A program made the translations under genes and the position numbers. A DNA stretch of 64,000 bases. Origin: Uruburuella testudinis. GTDB lineage: Bacteria; Pseudomonadota; Gammaproteobacteria; Burkholderiales; Neisseriaceae. The stretch lies in NCBI RefSeq assembly GCF_022870865.1, contig NZ_CP091508.1, forward strand, positions 2,046,001 to 2,110,000, in the 5' to 3' direction. Positions 51,037 to 58,665 of this stretch are shown here, piece by piece. The stretch's first letter is position 1; each line of letters begins with the position of its first letter. Below the pieces are notes generated by a model, which was given only the letters and a program-made list of their open reading frames with translations, had not been told where the DNA came from and ran no database searches.

Positions 51037-52872
51037 GTGAACCCAGCTTTTGATATCGATATTTTCCTGAAAAACCTGCCCAACCTGCCGGGCGTATACC
51101 GCATGCTCGACAAAAGCGGCAACGTGCTCTATGTCGGCAAAGCCGTCAACCTCAAGCGGCGCGTGGCCAGCTATTTTCAAAAAAACGACCATTCCCCGCG
51201 CATCACCCTGATGGTGAAGCAAGTGCATTCGGTCGAAACCACCGTTACCCGCAGCGAGGCCGAAGCGCTGATTCTGGAAAACAACTTCATCAAAGCGCTG
51301 TCGCCGAAATACAATATTCTGTTTCGCGACGACAAAAGCTATCCCTACCTGATGCTCACCGGCCACGAATGCCCGCAGATGGCCTATTATCGCGGCACGC
51401 TCAAAAAGCCCAACCAATATTTCGGCCCCTACCCCAACGGCTATGCCGTGCGCGACAGCATTCAAATTCTGCAAAAAGTGTTCCGCCTGCGCACCTGTGA
51501 AGACAGCGTGTTCGCCAACCGCGACCGCGCCTGCCTGCTCTACCAAATCCGCCGCTGCTCCGGCCCCTGCGTCGGCCACATCAGCCACAAAGATTATCAA
51601 GCCAGCGTCAATGAAGCCGTTACCTTTCTCAACGGCAAAACCGGCGAGCTCACCCAAACCCTGCACCACAAAATGCAGCAGGCCGCTGCCGCACTGCAAT
51701 TCGAAGAAGCCGCCCGTTACCGCGACCAAATCCAAGCCCTCGGTCTCGTGCAGAGCCAACAATTCATCGACAGCAAAAACCCAAACAACCCCAACGATAT
51801 CGACATTCTCGCCTTAGCATTAGAAAGCGGCACCGTGTGCATCCACTGGGTGAGCATCCGCGGCGGGCGGCATGTGGGCGACAAAAGCTTTTTCCCCGAC
51901 GTGCGCCACGACCCCGACCCGCAGGCGCAAGAATACGCCGAAGCCTTTGTCGCCCAACACTACCTCGGCAAAAGCAAACCCGACATCATCATCAGCAACT
52001 TCCCCCTGCCCGAAAGCCTGCAAGAAGCGCTGATTTCCGAACACGGCAAACACATGCAGTTTGTCACCAAAACCATCGGCGAGCGCAAAATATGGCTGAA
52101 AATGGCCGAACAAAACGCCCGCCTAGCCATCAACCAACACCGCTTGCAACACAACAACCAACAGCAACGCATCGATGATCTGGCGCGCGTGCTCAACATG
52201 GATTCAGACGGCCTGCAACGGCTGGAATGCTTCGACATCAGCCACACCCAAGGCGAAGCCACCATCGCCAGCTGCGTGGTCTATGACGAACAAAATATCC
52301 AACCCTCGCAATACCGCCGCTACAACATCACCACGGCCAAAGCCGGCGACGACTATGCCGCCATGCGCGAAGTACTCACCCGCCGCTACGGCAAAATGGC
52401 CGAAGCCCAAGCCAACGGCGAAGCAGTAAAATGGCCCGACGCCGTATTGATAGACGGCGGCAAAGGCCAAGTCGGCATGGCCGTAGACGTGTGGCAAGAG
52501 CTCGGGCTCACCATCCCCATCATCGGCATCGCCAAAGGCCCCGAACGCAAAGCCGGGCTGGAAGAGCTGATACTGCCGTTCAGCGGCGAAACCTTCCGCC
52601 TGCCGCCCAACAGCCCCGCCCTGCACCTCTTACAAACCGTGCGCGACGAATCCCACCGCTTCGCCATCACCGGCCACCGCAAAAAACGCGACAAAGCCCG
52701 CGTTACCTCATCCTTAAGCGAAATTCCCGGCATCGGCAGCAAACGCCGCCAAGCCCTGCTCACCCGCTTCGGCGGCCTGCGCGGCGTTACCGCCGCCAGC
52801 ATCGAAGATCTGGCCCAAGTAGAAGGCATCAGCGATGCCTTAGCCGAAAAGATTTACCGGCATCTGCATTAA
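51037..52872 (+). CDS. uvrC: Excinuclease ABC subunit C
   Basis: 611 residues; incises damaged DNA on both sides of the lesion with UvrAB. GIY-YIG nuclease at the N-terminus (LPGVYRMLDKSGNVLYVGKA), Cys-rich RRCSGPCVG, a UVR UvrB-binding motif (LQFEEAARYRDQI, around residue 225), the RNase H-like C-terminal nuclease (CFDISHTQGEATIAS, VLIDGGKGQV) and helix-hairpin-helix IPGIGSKRRQALLTRFGG. The start is GTG at 51037, with a preceding uptake sequence; an ATG alternative would remove the conserved N-terminus. Confidence 0.95.
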   Translation: MNPAFDIDIFLKNLPNLPGVYRMLDKSGNVLYVGKAVNLKRRVASYFQKNDHSPRITLMVKQVHSVETTVTRSEAEALILENNFIKALSPKYNILFRDDKSYPYLMLTGHECPQMAYYRGTLKKPNQYFGPYPNGYAVRDSIQILQKVFRLRTCEDSVFANRDRACLLYQIRRCSGPCVGHISHKDYQASVNEAVTFLNGKTGELTQTLHHKMQQAAAALQFEEAARYRDQIQALGLVQSQQFIDSKNPNNPNDIDILALALESGTVCIHWVSIRGGRHVGDKSFFPDVRHDPDPQAQEYAEAFVAQHYLGKSKPDIIISNFPLPESLQEALISEHGKHMQFVTKTIGERKIWLKMAEQNARLAINQHRLQHNNQQQRIDDLARVLNMDSDGLQRLECFDISHTQGEATIASCVVYDEQNIQPSQYRRYNITTAKAGDDYAAMREVLTRRYGKMAEAQANGEAVKWPDAVLIDGGKGQVGMAVDVWQELGLTIPIIGIAKGPERKAGLEELILPFSGETFRLPPNSPALHLLQTVRDESHRFAITGHRKKRDKARVTSSLSEIPGIGSKRRQALLTRFGGLRGVTAASIEDLAQVEGISDALAEKIYRHLH

Positions 52873-52922
52873 AAGCCTGCCGGCCATATAGCATAAATGT
52901 TTTTTCTTCTGCCATATAAAAA

Positions 52923-52953
52923 GGCCGTCTGAAAGCAGCTCTTTCAGACGGCC
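52923..52953. terminator. Bidirectional terminator between uvrC and the CRISPR locus
   Basis: GGCCGTCTGAAAG-CAGCT-CTTTCAGACGGCC between convergent ends; it also marks the left boundary of the CRISPR-Cas block. Confidence 0.8.
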
Positions 52954-52971
52954 AAACACCTTTAATACCCG

Positions 52972-54108
52972 TTAACCTTCAAACCGTTTGATTTCACCAT
53001 AATGAATCTCAATTTTTTCCGGCTCTACGGCCAAACAATATTGTTTACGGTTTTTGCAGCCGGAGCTCTCAATTTCATAATATTTGGCATAATCACACAA
53101 ATACTTGGTAAGCTTGTTTTTAATCCGGGTCGGCACTTCTTTCCAGATTTCCTGAATATCCAAATCACCAAATCTTTTTTCCAAACATTGCATATCGCCC
53201 AACTGCCTTACCCTCAAACTTTCCTTCAATTGCCGGTAATAATGCCAATAACGCCGCTTTAGCAATTCAGCATCATCATTCATGCTTTTCTGCCGCACCA
53301 AAGCCTTCCCCATTATCCTAAATTCAGCCATCGCCAGATAAAAGCTGAATTCACGCTCCGTCAGCTTAATCGGTTCAGCATCACCACATAGAATACGCAA
53401 GCTGCGGCAGTCAATCACCAAATGAAAATCTGCCAAATCTTTTTGCGTTACCGCCACCGCCTGCGAAAAGCTCCAACCGTCAGCCAATACCAGCTTCGGC
53501 ATGCCCTCACGCATCCGCACAAACGGAATATCTGCCAGCATCACCTGAGCCTCGGCCGCATCACGCATACCCCGCGGCGTACTCAACATTTTACTCTGCT
53601 GAGGCGGGTAGAAAAACTCGCGGTTTTGCTCGAATGCTTCTTCCACCAACACATGCGACAAACGATCCTGCCGGCGGCCGAACAAGGATAACGCATAGCC
53701 GATATAAAACCCCATCGACTTACGCCCGCCCGCAATCGACACATGCAGCTCGGTTTGCTCATCCGCACACAAATCATGGATAAAGCGCACAATCTGATCA
53801 GCCGCCAGATTATTTTCCTCCGGCGAACGGATATCCGCCAACGGCTCACCCCGATTGTCCTTAATCACATGAATACAACCGGCATCAAACCGGATAGACG
53901 GCAACGCATATTCCGCACACAAGCGCCCGAAAAAACCATTATCGCCCAACAACGAGCCAACAATATTCTCTGCCCCCGTCTGCGTGGTCAGCACATGGAT
54001 TTCCTCAGGCAGCCATTGATGTTGCGTGTGCAGCGCATACAGCGTTTCAGTCACAATTTGCGGCGACATGCCTGTTACCGCCACGAGGATTTTCCGTTTA
54101 TCGACCAT
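52972..54108 (-). CDS. NE0113-type CRISPR CARF protein with C-terminal winged-helix-like region
   Basis: 378 residues. The N-terminal half is the CARF domain of the NE0113 (TIGR02584) family: ILVAVTGMSPQIVTETLYAL, LTTQTGAENIVG and the ligand-motif HVSIAGGRKSMGFYIGYALS at about residues 122-141. Members have been annotated both as ring nuclease-like and as Csm6/Csx14-type. I see no HEPN R-x4-6-H motif, so RNase activity of the Csm6 kind is unlikely. Residues about 248-290 (KLTEREFSFYLAMAEFRIMG) resemble a winged helix, followed by a basic alpha-helical end. Possible roles are cyclic-oligoadenylate-dependent regulator or ring nuclease. It overlaps the Card1-like gene by 11 bases and is last in the cas transcript. 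Confidence 0.78.
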   Translation of the reverse strand: MVDKRKILVAVTGMSPQIVTETLYALHTQHQWLPEEIHVLTTQTGAENIVGSLLGDNGFFGRLCAEYALPSIRFDAGCIHVIKDNRGEPLADIRSPEENNLAADQIVRFIHDLCADEQTELHVSIAGGRKSMGFYIGYALSLFGRRQDRLSHVLVEEAFEQNREFFYPPQQSKMLSTPRGMRDAAEAQVMLADIPFVRMREGMPKLVLADGWSFSQAVAVTQKDLADFHLVIDCRSLRILCGDAEPIKLTEREFSFYLAMAEFRIMGKALVRQKSMNDDAELLKRRYWHYYRQLKESLRVRQLGDMQCLEKRFGDLDIQEIWKEVPTRIKNKLTKYLCDYAKYYEIESSGCKNRKQYCLAVEPEKIEIHYGEIKRFEG

Positions 54109-55246
54109 GCAGCCATTTCTCCAACAACGTTTTCATTCCTTTCAAATCCTTTTGCTCAATCACATCTATCTGCGCCCCACGGGCACGGTCGCGCGACTGC
54201 GCCAACAGCTCTCGATACGACACCAACATCGCCCGCGTGCGCAAGCCGCCCAATTTTTTCAGTGATTCCAGCTTATACAACGCCTCTTCCGCCTTCGCTT
54301 CCGAACGGGTAAAATTCGCTGTTTTACATTCAATCACATGCAACACATTATCCGCCAACACCACCACATCCAACTCATTATGCTGGCGACTGTCGGCCTT
54401 AGCATTTTCAATCTGCACATTCAACGCCACATCTTGCACCCCCGGCAGAGATTTAACCGTCTGAAACACATAATCCTCAAACCAGCCGCCACCCACATAT
54501 TGGCGGGCTTCCAAATCAGCAAAATGCAGCTTCTCCCCTTTCTGCTCCGCCAAATCATATTGCTCCAACAAAGACAGCAAGTGCGCCATGTTTTGCATAT
54601 TGTGGCTTTTAGGGGCAGCACAGACCAACGCCTGTTTATTCTTCTGCACATTCTTCTGCACAGCCTCGGAAATCGCAAAATTCAATGCGCTCAACTCATC
54701 AGCCAAGGAGCCGTGAGCGCGCACCAGCTCTTCCACAAACGGCTGACACTGCGGTTTTTGCAAACGGTTTTGTATTTCCCCGCGCACCGGATAACCATGC
54801 AGCTTCAGATAATCCTCGATTTTGATTTTCGGCGGCTGAAGCTGCACACGCTCACTACCCTCCAGCAGCAACACCTCATTGCTGTCGGCAGTAAAATAAA
54901 ATGCCGGATAACCCGCATCCTTAAACATACCGTAAGCTGCAATCGCCATCAGCTTGGTACCGCCGGTCACATTCAACGCCACCTGCTCCTTATCCACATC
55001 ACACAGCAGTTCAAACACCTGCTCGCCCACCTTTGCCATATCATACGCATCCGCCACCTCAAGCTGCCGCACTCGCACCCCGCAGCGCTCACTCAACACC
55101 TTGGCCAACACTTCCGCTTTAGCCCGCATTCGCTCCGTTACCAACAGCACCACCTCTTGCGGGCGGAAATCCCTATCCAATACCGGCACAAAATTCGGCA
55201 CTGCCTGATCCGACACCAAACACACATGCACATCAAATTTCTTCAT
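54098..55246 (-). CDS. Card1/Can2-like CARF nuclease (DUF1887)
   Basis: 382 residues. CARF domain at the N-terminus (FDVHVCLVSD; cyclic-nucleotide loop ALNVTGGTKLMAIAAYG at about residues 90-106), central helical linker, then a PD-(D/E)xK nuclease: E257 in WFEDYVFQ, D293 in NELDVVV and E306-x-K308 in HVIECKT. This is the Card1/Can2 layout, whose members are activated by cyclic tetra-adenylate to nick or degrade single-stranded nucleic acid. GGGAG precedes the ATG at 55246; a GTG at 55252 is an alternative. It should be the effector arm of this type III system. Confidence 0.85.
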   Translation of the reverse strand: MKKFDVHVCLVSDQAVPNFVPVLDRDFRPQEVVLLVTERMRAKAEVLAKVLSERCGVRVRQLEVADAYDMAKVGEQVFELLCDVDKEQVALNVTGGTKLMAIAAYGMFKDAGYPAFYFTADSNEVLLLEGSERVQLQPPKIKIEDYLKLHGYPVRGEIQNRLQKPQCQPFVEELVRAHGSLADELSALNFAISEAVQKNVQKNKQALVCAAPKSHNMQNMAHLLSLLEQYDLAEQKGEKLHFADLEARQYVGGGWFEDYVFQTVKSLPGVQDVALNVQIENAKADSRQHNELDVVVLADNVLHVIECKTANFTRSEAKAEEALYKLESLKKLGGLRTRAMLVSYRELLAQSRDRARGAQIDVIEQKDLKGMKTLLEKWLHGR

Positions 55247-55276
55247 TATCACTCTCCCTTTTCTTTCAGACGGCCT

Positions 55277-55567
55277 TTACAAAGCCTGCACCTCAAAGCG
55301 CTGCAAAGCACAGCCCAAACGCAGCATATCATTAACCGAATACTCCGAGCCGCGGCCCGCTTCCGTTTGCGCCAAAGTCAAAAAATAAAACGCGGCACCA
55401 CGTGCGCACACTTCCGCCGCCAAGTGCAGCGGCAGCGTACCCAATACCACATCGCCCGGTTGCACCACAGCCGGATCCAAATGGCGCACAAAACAATCCA
55501 CCTGCCATTGCGGCTGCTGTTTTATCCACTCAACAGCCCCCTCATGGCGCGACACAAAATAAATCAC
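55277..55567 (-). CDS. csx16: CRISPR-associated protein Csx16
   Basis: 96 residues of the Csx16 (VVA1548/TIGR02620) family: IYFVSRHEGAVEWIKQQ, HLDPAVVQPGDVVLGTLP, HLAAEVCARGAAFYFLTL. The family travels with type III systems and has been proposed as a ring nuclease that breaks cyclic oligoadenylate; that function is from family knowledge and is unproven here. Start is GTG at 55567 with AGGGG seven bases upstream. About 120 bases separate it from cas2, and 30 from the Card1-like gene. Confidence 0.88.
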   Translation of the reverse strand: MIYFVSRHEGAVEWIKQQPQWQVDCFVRHLDPAVVQPGDVVLGTLPLHLAAEVCARGAAFYFLTLAQTEAGRGSEYSVNDMLRLGCALQRFEVQAL

Positions 55568-55687
55568 TATTATCCCCTAAAACGACTAAAAACACATATT
55601 ATCCCTATTCCCTACCACTTAACAGCCGCACAAAATTGTGTTTGCACTGCTACACCCCTTCCAAGCCGTCTGAAACAAAATAGCGAT

Positions 55688-55963
55688 TCAACCAACCACC
55701 CCCGCCAACCACACCCCCTCAGGCACACAATCTGCCCCCAAAGCCTTGCATAAACCACCCTTAGGCAGCGGATACACCCGCACATCATCTGCCCGCTTAT
55801 CCAGAAACGGCAGCAAGCCCGCTATACAGCGTTCTAAATCCGCCTGCTCCCCCACCAGCAGAAACACACTGTTTTGCAGCGGCAACGCGTGGCCGCACAA
55901 CCAACGATACACCCGCTGCAAACGTGCCGGCTTCGCCACATCATACGCAATCAGCCACCGCAT
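55688..55963 (-). CDS. cas2: CRISPR-associated endonuclease Cas2 (second copy)
   Basis: 91 residues. MRWLIAYDVAKPARLQRVYR gives the first beta strand with the conserved Asp and the basic helix; ALPLQNSVFLLVGE and DDVRVYPLPKGG complete the ferredoxin-like Cas2 fold. It overlaps the 3' end of cas1 by about 23 bases in another frame, so it is translationally linked. It is only weakly similar to the Cas2 at 56957 (LYLFAYDI versus RWLIAYDV), not a recent duplicate. The frame is open upstream to 56014 but family alignment supports 55963. Confidence 0.85.
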   Translation of the reverse strand: MRWLIAYDVAKPARLQRVYRWLCGHALPLQNSVFLLVGEQADLERCIAGLLPFLDKRADDVRVYPLPKGGLCKALGADCVPEGVWLAGVVG

Positions 55964-56948
55964 CCTGCCGCTCCAACAACAACATTTCAGACGGCTCAAA
56001 ACCTTCCGTTTCACCCCTTGCCGCCCCCAAAGCCGCCAGCAAATCCATACACGCCCGATACATCAGCGGCCGCCACCCCTTCGCCGCCGACTCAAACGCC
56101 GCATAAAACCGCAGCCGCCCCGCTTTACCCATCATACAAGCCTCCCCACGCATCGAAAAATCCTCCGGCCGCATCACACCTTCTGCAAACAAATCCACCG
56201 CCCATTCATCATAAAGCGGCCGCAGCGGCTCCAACAAATCACTCGCCAGTGACTCACGCCCATGCGCCGGCTCATGATAAAAACCCACAAAAGGATCCAA
56301 CCCCGTCAGATAAATCTGGCGCACCAGCTCAAAATGCAGCAACGTATACCCCAACGACAATACCACATTAAATGCATCTCTCGGCGGCCTGCGGTTGCGC
56401 CCCCGAAAACCCAGCGAATCCGGCAACACCTTGGCCAAAGCCGCAAAATAATGCGCCGCTGCCACCCCCTCCAAGCCACGCAACACCGCCCCATCCGGCA
56501 CATCTTCCACTTGCGCCGCCGCCCGCACCACCACCTCAACATCCGCCTGCAAACGCCTACGCACCGTTTCGTTTTTCGCCGACAGCTTATCCAAACACGC
56601 CAACTGCCCCCGCAATTTTTCCGCCACCCAATCCCTAGCCATCAGCAAGCAGAAATCCGACTGAGCCGCCAGCGCAAACTGCACCAAGCGCCGGCGTGCA
56701 TCCACCCGCAAACTCGGCATCAACAACACCGGCGCCCGCTTACGCCCGCTCAACACCACCACCCCCGCACCCTGCTCCCCCAACTTGCCCAACACCGAAG
56801 CCGAAAGCTGCAAATCCCCGCGGATACACACCCGCTCCAACACCCGTAACGGCACCGTACCCATCCGCACATCTTCATCATAAAACGCCAACGCCGCCCC
56901 ATCCACCCGCAGCATTAACCCCTTGCGATCAATAAACAATGTCGTCAT
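55941..56948 (-). CDS. cas1: CRISPR integrase Cas1
   Basis: 335 residues, normal length. Metal-binding residues in order: E160 (LRGLEGVAAAHYF), H225 (VGFYHEPAHGRESLASDLLE) and D237/E240. The N-terminal FIDRKGLMLRVDG and VPLRVLERVCIRGDLQLSA match the family. The ATG at 56948 lies nine bases after the cas2 stop; a GTG start at 56999 would overlap cas2 by 43 bases. No reverse transcriptase domain is fused. With either Cas2 it should insert new spacers. Confidence 0.92.
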   Translation of the reverse strand: MTTLFIDRKGLMLRVDGAALAFYDEDVRMGTVPLRVLERVCIRGDLQLSASVLGKLGEQGAGVVVLSGRKRAPVLLMPSLRVDARRRLVQFALAAQSDFCLLMARDWVAEKLRGQLACLDKLSAKNETVRRRLQADVEVVVRAAAQVEDVPDGAVLRGLEGVAAAHYFAALAKVLPDSLGFRGRNRRPPRDAFNVVLSLGYTLLHFELVRQIYLTGLDPFVGFYHEPAHGRESLASDLLEPLRPLYDEWAVDLFAEGVMRPEDFSMRGEACMMGKAGRLRFYAAFESAAKGWRPLMYRACMDLLAALGAARGETEGFEPSEMLLLERQDAVADCV

Positions 56949-56956
56949 CCCGCCCC

Positions 56957-57235
56957 CTATCCAATCACAAACGGCTCGTAAGCCATACTTTTTGCACACC
57001 CCAACAACAACGGCGTTACCCGCTCATCCAGCCGCACCACCTGCAACCGGTCGGTCGGTGCCAACATCAACGGCAGTCGCACACACAAATCCTCCAGCTC
57101 TCCTTGCGTAAGCCAACACTCAAATAAAGATTTCTGCCCCCCTACCGCATAGCCCCGCAAAATCCCGCGCACCTGCCGCTGCACACAGCAATCGCCGATA
57201 TCATAAGCAAACAAATACAAATGCCTTTTAGCCAT
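56957..57235 (-). CDS. cas2: CRISPR-associated endonuclease Cas2 (first copy)
   Basis: 92 residues, AKRHLYLFAYDIGDCCVQRQ with the strand-1 Asp, VGGQKSLFECWLTQGELEDL and LQVVRLDERV. A GGGAG lies about nine bases before the ATG at 57235. First gene of the leftward cas2-cas1-cas2 block. Confidence 0.88.
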   Translation of the reverse strand: MAKRHLYLFAYDIGDCCVQRQVRGILRGYAVGGQKSLFECWLTQGELEDLCVRLPLMLAPTDRLQVVRLDERVTPLLLGCAKSMAYEPFVIG

Positions 57236-57290
57236 ACCATACTCCCGCTTCAGCAAGACTCAATTGAAGAAATTTTCAGATAGCCTCAAC

Positions 57291-57326
57291 CATCCTATCC
57301 CCGATTTAATGAGGCTTTTTTTGAAC
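57291..57326. repeat. Decayed solitary CRISPR repeat
   Basis: ATCCCCGATTTAATGAGGCT then TTTTTTGAAC differs from the array repeat by substitutions at both stem halves and at its first bases. It lies 1.3 kb from the array, next to cas2. Confidence 0.8.
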
Positions 57327-57453
57327 CCACCTTGCCGCCTATTCCGCCGGCAGCCTGTCGGATACGTTCAAAACTCTTGCTTACTTGCCTTAGGCAGCCA
57401 TAATAATATTGACTTTAAGTTCTTTTGCCATTTTCCATTCTCAGGATACTGCA

Positions 57454-57615
57454 ATGGGTGAACAATCTGAAACCGAACGTTTCTTTGCCATGGTAAACGG
57501 CGCAATCAGCATGATAATTACGATGCTTAGTCGCCTGTTTTTACTGTTTTTACTGTTTTTGGTAATAGCAGCCTTGGTGGTTTTTATGATTCTCTTCAAT
57601 ATCCATCCGGGCTGA
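57454..57615 (+). CDS. Small single-pass membrane protein, 53 residues
   Basis: ATG at 57454 with AGGAT upstream. A charged N-terminus (GEQSETERFFAM) is followed by one long hydrophobic stretch (LFLLFLLFLVIAALVVFMIL) and a short tail FNIHPG. It lies between two decayed CRISPR repeats on the strand opposite to the cas genes and is followed at once by an uptake-sequence terminator. No homologue recognised. Membrane proteins are sometimes type III accessories, but a link here is only positional. Confidence 0.6.
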   Translation: MGEQSETERFFAMVNGAISMIITMLSRLFLLFLLFLVIAALVVFMILFNIHPG

Positions 57616-57630
57616 TGCCGGCTTTTCCCA

Positions 57631-57660
57631 ACAGGCCGTCTGAATTTTCAGACGGCCTGT
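57631..57660. terminator. Paired uptake-sequence terminator
   Basis: ACAGGCCGTCTGAA-TT-TTCAGACGGCCTGT, 16 bases after the small membrane protein gene. Confidence 0.8.
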
Positions 57661-57998
57661 TTATTTGCCGCCTTCATTTGCCCGCATAACCCAAATAGCG
57701 CGGTGCGTCCATCGCAACAAATCCAGCAGATTATGTCTGAGTCCCCGATTTGATGGGGCTTTTTTGAATTTACAATCACATATTTTTCATAAGGTATTGG
57801 ACTCAACATCTCGTAAAGTGAACCCATATGCTCGTTTGCCTCTTCCATAGAGACATTTTGAGAAAAATAAATGTATTGAGCAGCCCTGTCGTAAAAGGCG
57901 CTATCTGGGAAATAATCGTTGGTTGGTAAGTTTGTGCCCATTGCCTCATTCATGGCCGCAACCATATTTGCATCAAGTATGCAGCATGAATAATACAA
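57648..57998 (-). pseudogene. Gene remnant running into a CRISPR repeat
   Basis: The open frame encodes about 75 residues of ordinary-looking protein (YFPDSAFYDRAAQYIYF, EEANEHMGSLYEMLSPIP) and then SKKPHQIGDSD, which is the translated minus strand of a CRISPR repeat, and finally the hairpin region. The start is only TTG and the frame stays open without an ATG further upstream to about 58090. So the original 3' end was probably lost when the repeat arrived or was left behind. Family unknown. Confidence 0.6.
57735..57769. repeat. Solitary, slightly decayed CRISPR repeat
   Basis: Identical to the array repeat from TCCCCGATTTGATGGGGC through GAAT apart from six T's instead of seven, and GTCTGAG for GTCTTAA at the start. 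It shares the six-T run with the outermost repeat of the array at 58666. Confidence 0.9.
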
Positions 57999-58180
57999 GT
58001 AATAACAATACGTCTTGTTTTTATTTTTAATGATATTGCTGCATCCTAAACAAACGATTACGGCATTTATCGTGTTACTATAGATTCGGCAATTTTAATT
58101 CTAAAAATCTTTTGTTAATTTCTTTTTAAAACAATTAGATTGATTTAAAAAATTCAATTATTTAATTGCCGTTTCTATAA

Positions 58181-58591
58181 TTATACCCGCGCGGCCATTT
58201 CAGGGTCGTTCAAAACCCACTCGCGACCATCTTGCTCAAGCGTGAAATGCGTGGTGTTTTCAAAATAGTTTTCACGGTAAAACTCTTTGAATTTTTCTGC
58301 CGCAATCAATGTGTGCACATCGGTTTTGCCGCGATATTCTGCCAGCATTTCTTCATCCATCGTGTCACCGAAATGGTAACCGTGGCGAGCCATCACATCT
58401 TTCACGGCAAACCAATACACGCCAAACTCGGCATAGGCTTCAGGCCGTTCGGTAATGCGGTCAAACAGCAGCTTTGCGCCAAATGCCGCCAAATCGGAAA
58501 ATCCTGAATTTTGCTTCAGTTTTTCCTGCGTATCAGCAGTTTGCGCATCCCAATCTTCTTGCGATTCAAACATGCGGAATGATTTCAACAT
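58181..58591 (-). CDS. Hypothetical protein at the array boundary
   Basis: 136 residues, acidic, with aromatic-rich segments (FGVYWFAVKDVMARHGYHFG, KFKEFYRENYFENTTHF). AAAGGAA lies about eight bases before the ATG, so expression is likely. No family recognised; no signal or membrane segment. It lies between the array trailer and the gene remnant, with AT-rich flanks (58000-58180) that differ from the chromosome backbone. Placement suggests it arrived with or within the locus. Confidence 0.6.
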   Translation of the reverse strand: MLKSFRMFESQEDWDAQTADTQEKLKQNSGFSDLAAFGAKLLFDRITERPEAYAEFGVYWFAVKDVMARHGYHFGDTMDEEMLAEYRGKTDVHTLIAAEKFKEFYRENYFENTTHFTLEQDGREWVLNDPEMAARV

Positions 58592-58665
58592 CGGTATTTC
58601 CTTTCAAATTCAAGTGGTGCAAATTTGACATAATCCGCACTACCTGTCTATGCCTTTCAGTCGAT

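Noticed and set aside
52972..54108. Calling the CARF protein a Csm6 ribonuclease
   Set aside because: The HEPN R-x4-6-H motif is absent; only the CARF half is supported.
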